DNA of 5,627 bases from Planctomycetia bacterium. GTDB taxonomy: Bacteria > Planctomycetota > UBA11346. The stretch spans positions 1 through 5,627 of the forward strand of contig SYDV01000339.1 of assembly GCA_005801395.1 (NCBI GenBank), written 5' to 3'. Below, piece after piece: positions 5,478 to 5,627 of the stretch; position 1 is the stretch's first letter; each line of letters begins with the position of its first letter. The notes below the pieces were generated by a model, which saw only the letters and a list, made by a program, of their open reading frames with translations, made no database searches and was not told the origin of the DNA. The position numbers were made by a program, and so were the translations under genes.

Positions 5478-5521
5478 TAATCGGGCAAAATGGGAGCGCA
5501 GCGACCGCCCGATTATTTTTT
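5478..5521 (+). terminator. Terminator-like hairpin with AGCGCAGCG apex
   Basis: TAATCGGGC (5478-5486) pairs perfectly with GCCCGATTA (5507-5515), and TTTTTT (5516-5521) follows directly. The 20-nt interior can form a further GG/CC pair, tandem G-A mismatches and a GC-GCA-GC tip. The stem plus T run fits an intrinsic terminator on the plus strand, although the large interior is unusual. Confidence 0.5.
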
Positions 5522-5543
5522 CGTAGCGCAGCGCAGAAAAAAA
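5516..5543 (+). repeat. A/T-stem hairpin with AGCGCAGCG apex
   Basis: TTTTTTC (5516-5522) pairs with GAAAAAA (5536-5542) around a 13-nt interior containing AGCGCAGCG (5525-5533), the same 9-mer as at 5495-5503 inside the preceding hairpin. The T run is shared with the terminator-like element, so the two structures compete. Confidence 0.5.
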
Positions 5544-5554
5544 GGTGCGACAAA

Positions 5555-5598
5555 GGGGCGCGGGGCCTGGGGCAGAGCCCCAAAACAAAAAGCGCCCC
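5555..5598 (+). repeat. Nested GC-rich hairpin
   Basis: The outer arms GGGGCGC (5555-5561) and GCGCCCC (5592-5598) enclose an inner hairpin, TGGGGC (5568-5573) with GCCCCA (5577-5582), loop AGA. There are 13 pairs in all, mostly G-C. It lies in non-coding DNA near the right edge. Confidence 0.5.
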
Positions 5599-5627
5599 AA
5601 AACAACATGGCGGAGAGGGGGGGATTC

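Larger units (their letters stand above)
5226..5627 (+). other. 402-nt non-coding tail with dense inverted repeats
   Basis: No reading frame here has a credible start, ribosome site or length. The first part (5246-5390) is AT-leaning and contains promoter-like and palindromic sequences. The middle (5419-5455) is very AT-rich. The last part (5456-5627) is GC-rich with short A or T runs, and holds at least three hairpins and repeated AGCGCAGCG words. Its base composition and word use differ sharply from the coding DNA. The next gene, if any, lies beyond the window. Confidence 0.7.

Noticed and set aside
5392..5598. CRISPR array or retron-type RNA in the repeat-rich tail
   Set aside because: The repeats are not regularly spaced or of constant length, there are no unique spacers, and no cas gene or reverse transcriptase is in the window.
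5607..5627. ATG near the right edge (M-A-E-R-G-G-F) as the start of a new gene
   Set aside because: There is no ribosome site, and only seven codons are visible in G-rich DNA, so it cannot be judged.

Overview
The window is from a Gram-negative-type bacterium that has both a flagellum and type IV pili. It reads as ordinary chromosomal DNA of moderate GC content, with AT-leaning third codon positions such as TTA and ATT. The species cannot be fixed from the sequence. FliN and the PilC/GspF-type protein look like mainstream diderm versions. The LacI-type regulator, and translation starts that often lack a Shine-Dalgarno site (two of four), would fit a non-model phylum such as the PVC group, but this is only a weak inference. 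All four complete genes are on the plus strand.

Layout. Positions 2-118 hold the C-terminal end of a probable FliM. After 39 nt comes fliN (158-565), the flagellar C-ring switch protein. A 255-nt gap (566-820) contains a bulged stem-loop, a 20-codon reading frame and two copies of a 12-bp repeat, the second of which overlaps the next gene's ribosome site. It leads into a GTG-started pilC/gspF-type inner-membrane platform gene (821-2062). A strong intrinsic terminator (2130-2160), bracketed by an 8-bp inverted repeat, closes that unit. A PilS-like sensor kinase with six membrane segments, a PAS region and a full kinase core follows (2225-3922). No pilR response regulator follows it. Instead there is a 250-nt hairpin-rich spacer (3923-4172) and then a LacI-family repressor (4173-5225). 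The last 402 nt (5226-5627) contain no credible gene but much structure.

How the parts relate. FliM and FliN belong together in the flagellar switch. PilC and PilS belong to pilus assembly and pilin gene control, and the pilC-pilS order matches part of the common pilB-(pilT)-pilC-pilS-pilR cluster, here without pilR. The regulator's target is not visible from its own sequence. The DNA just downstream has an 18-bp near-perfect palindrome (5336-5353) and a second copy of its core 52 bp upstream (5288-5297), which suggests a control region near the repressor gene.

The most unusual part is the 3' tail. It contains a putative promoter and operator pair, competing RNA pairings, a terminator-like hairpin with a possible anti-terminator arm, two successive hairpins that share the apex AGCGCAGCG on unrelated stems, and a nested GC-rich hairpin. 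It could be a small RNA gene, a regulated leader for a gene beyond the window, or a cluster of repetitive intergenic elements. No CRISPR array, tRNA, rRNA, transposase or recognisable defence gene was seen.
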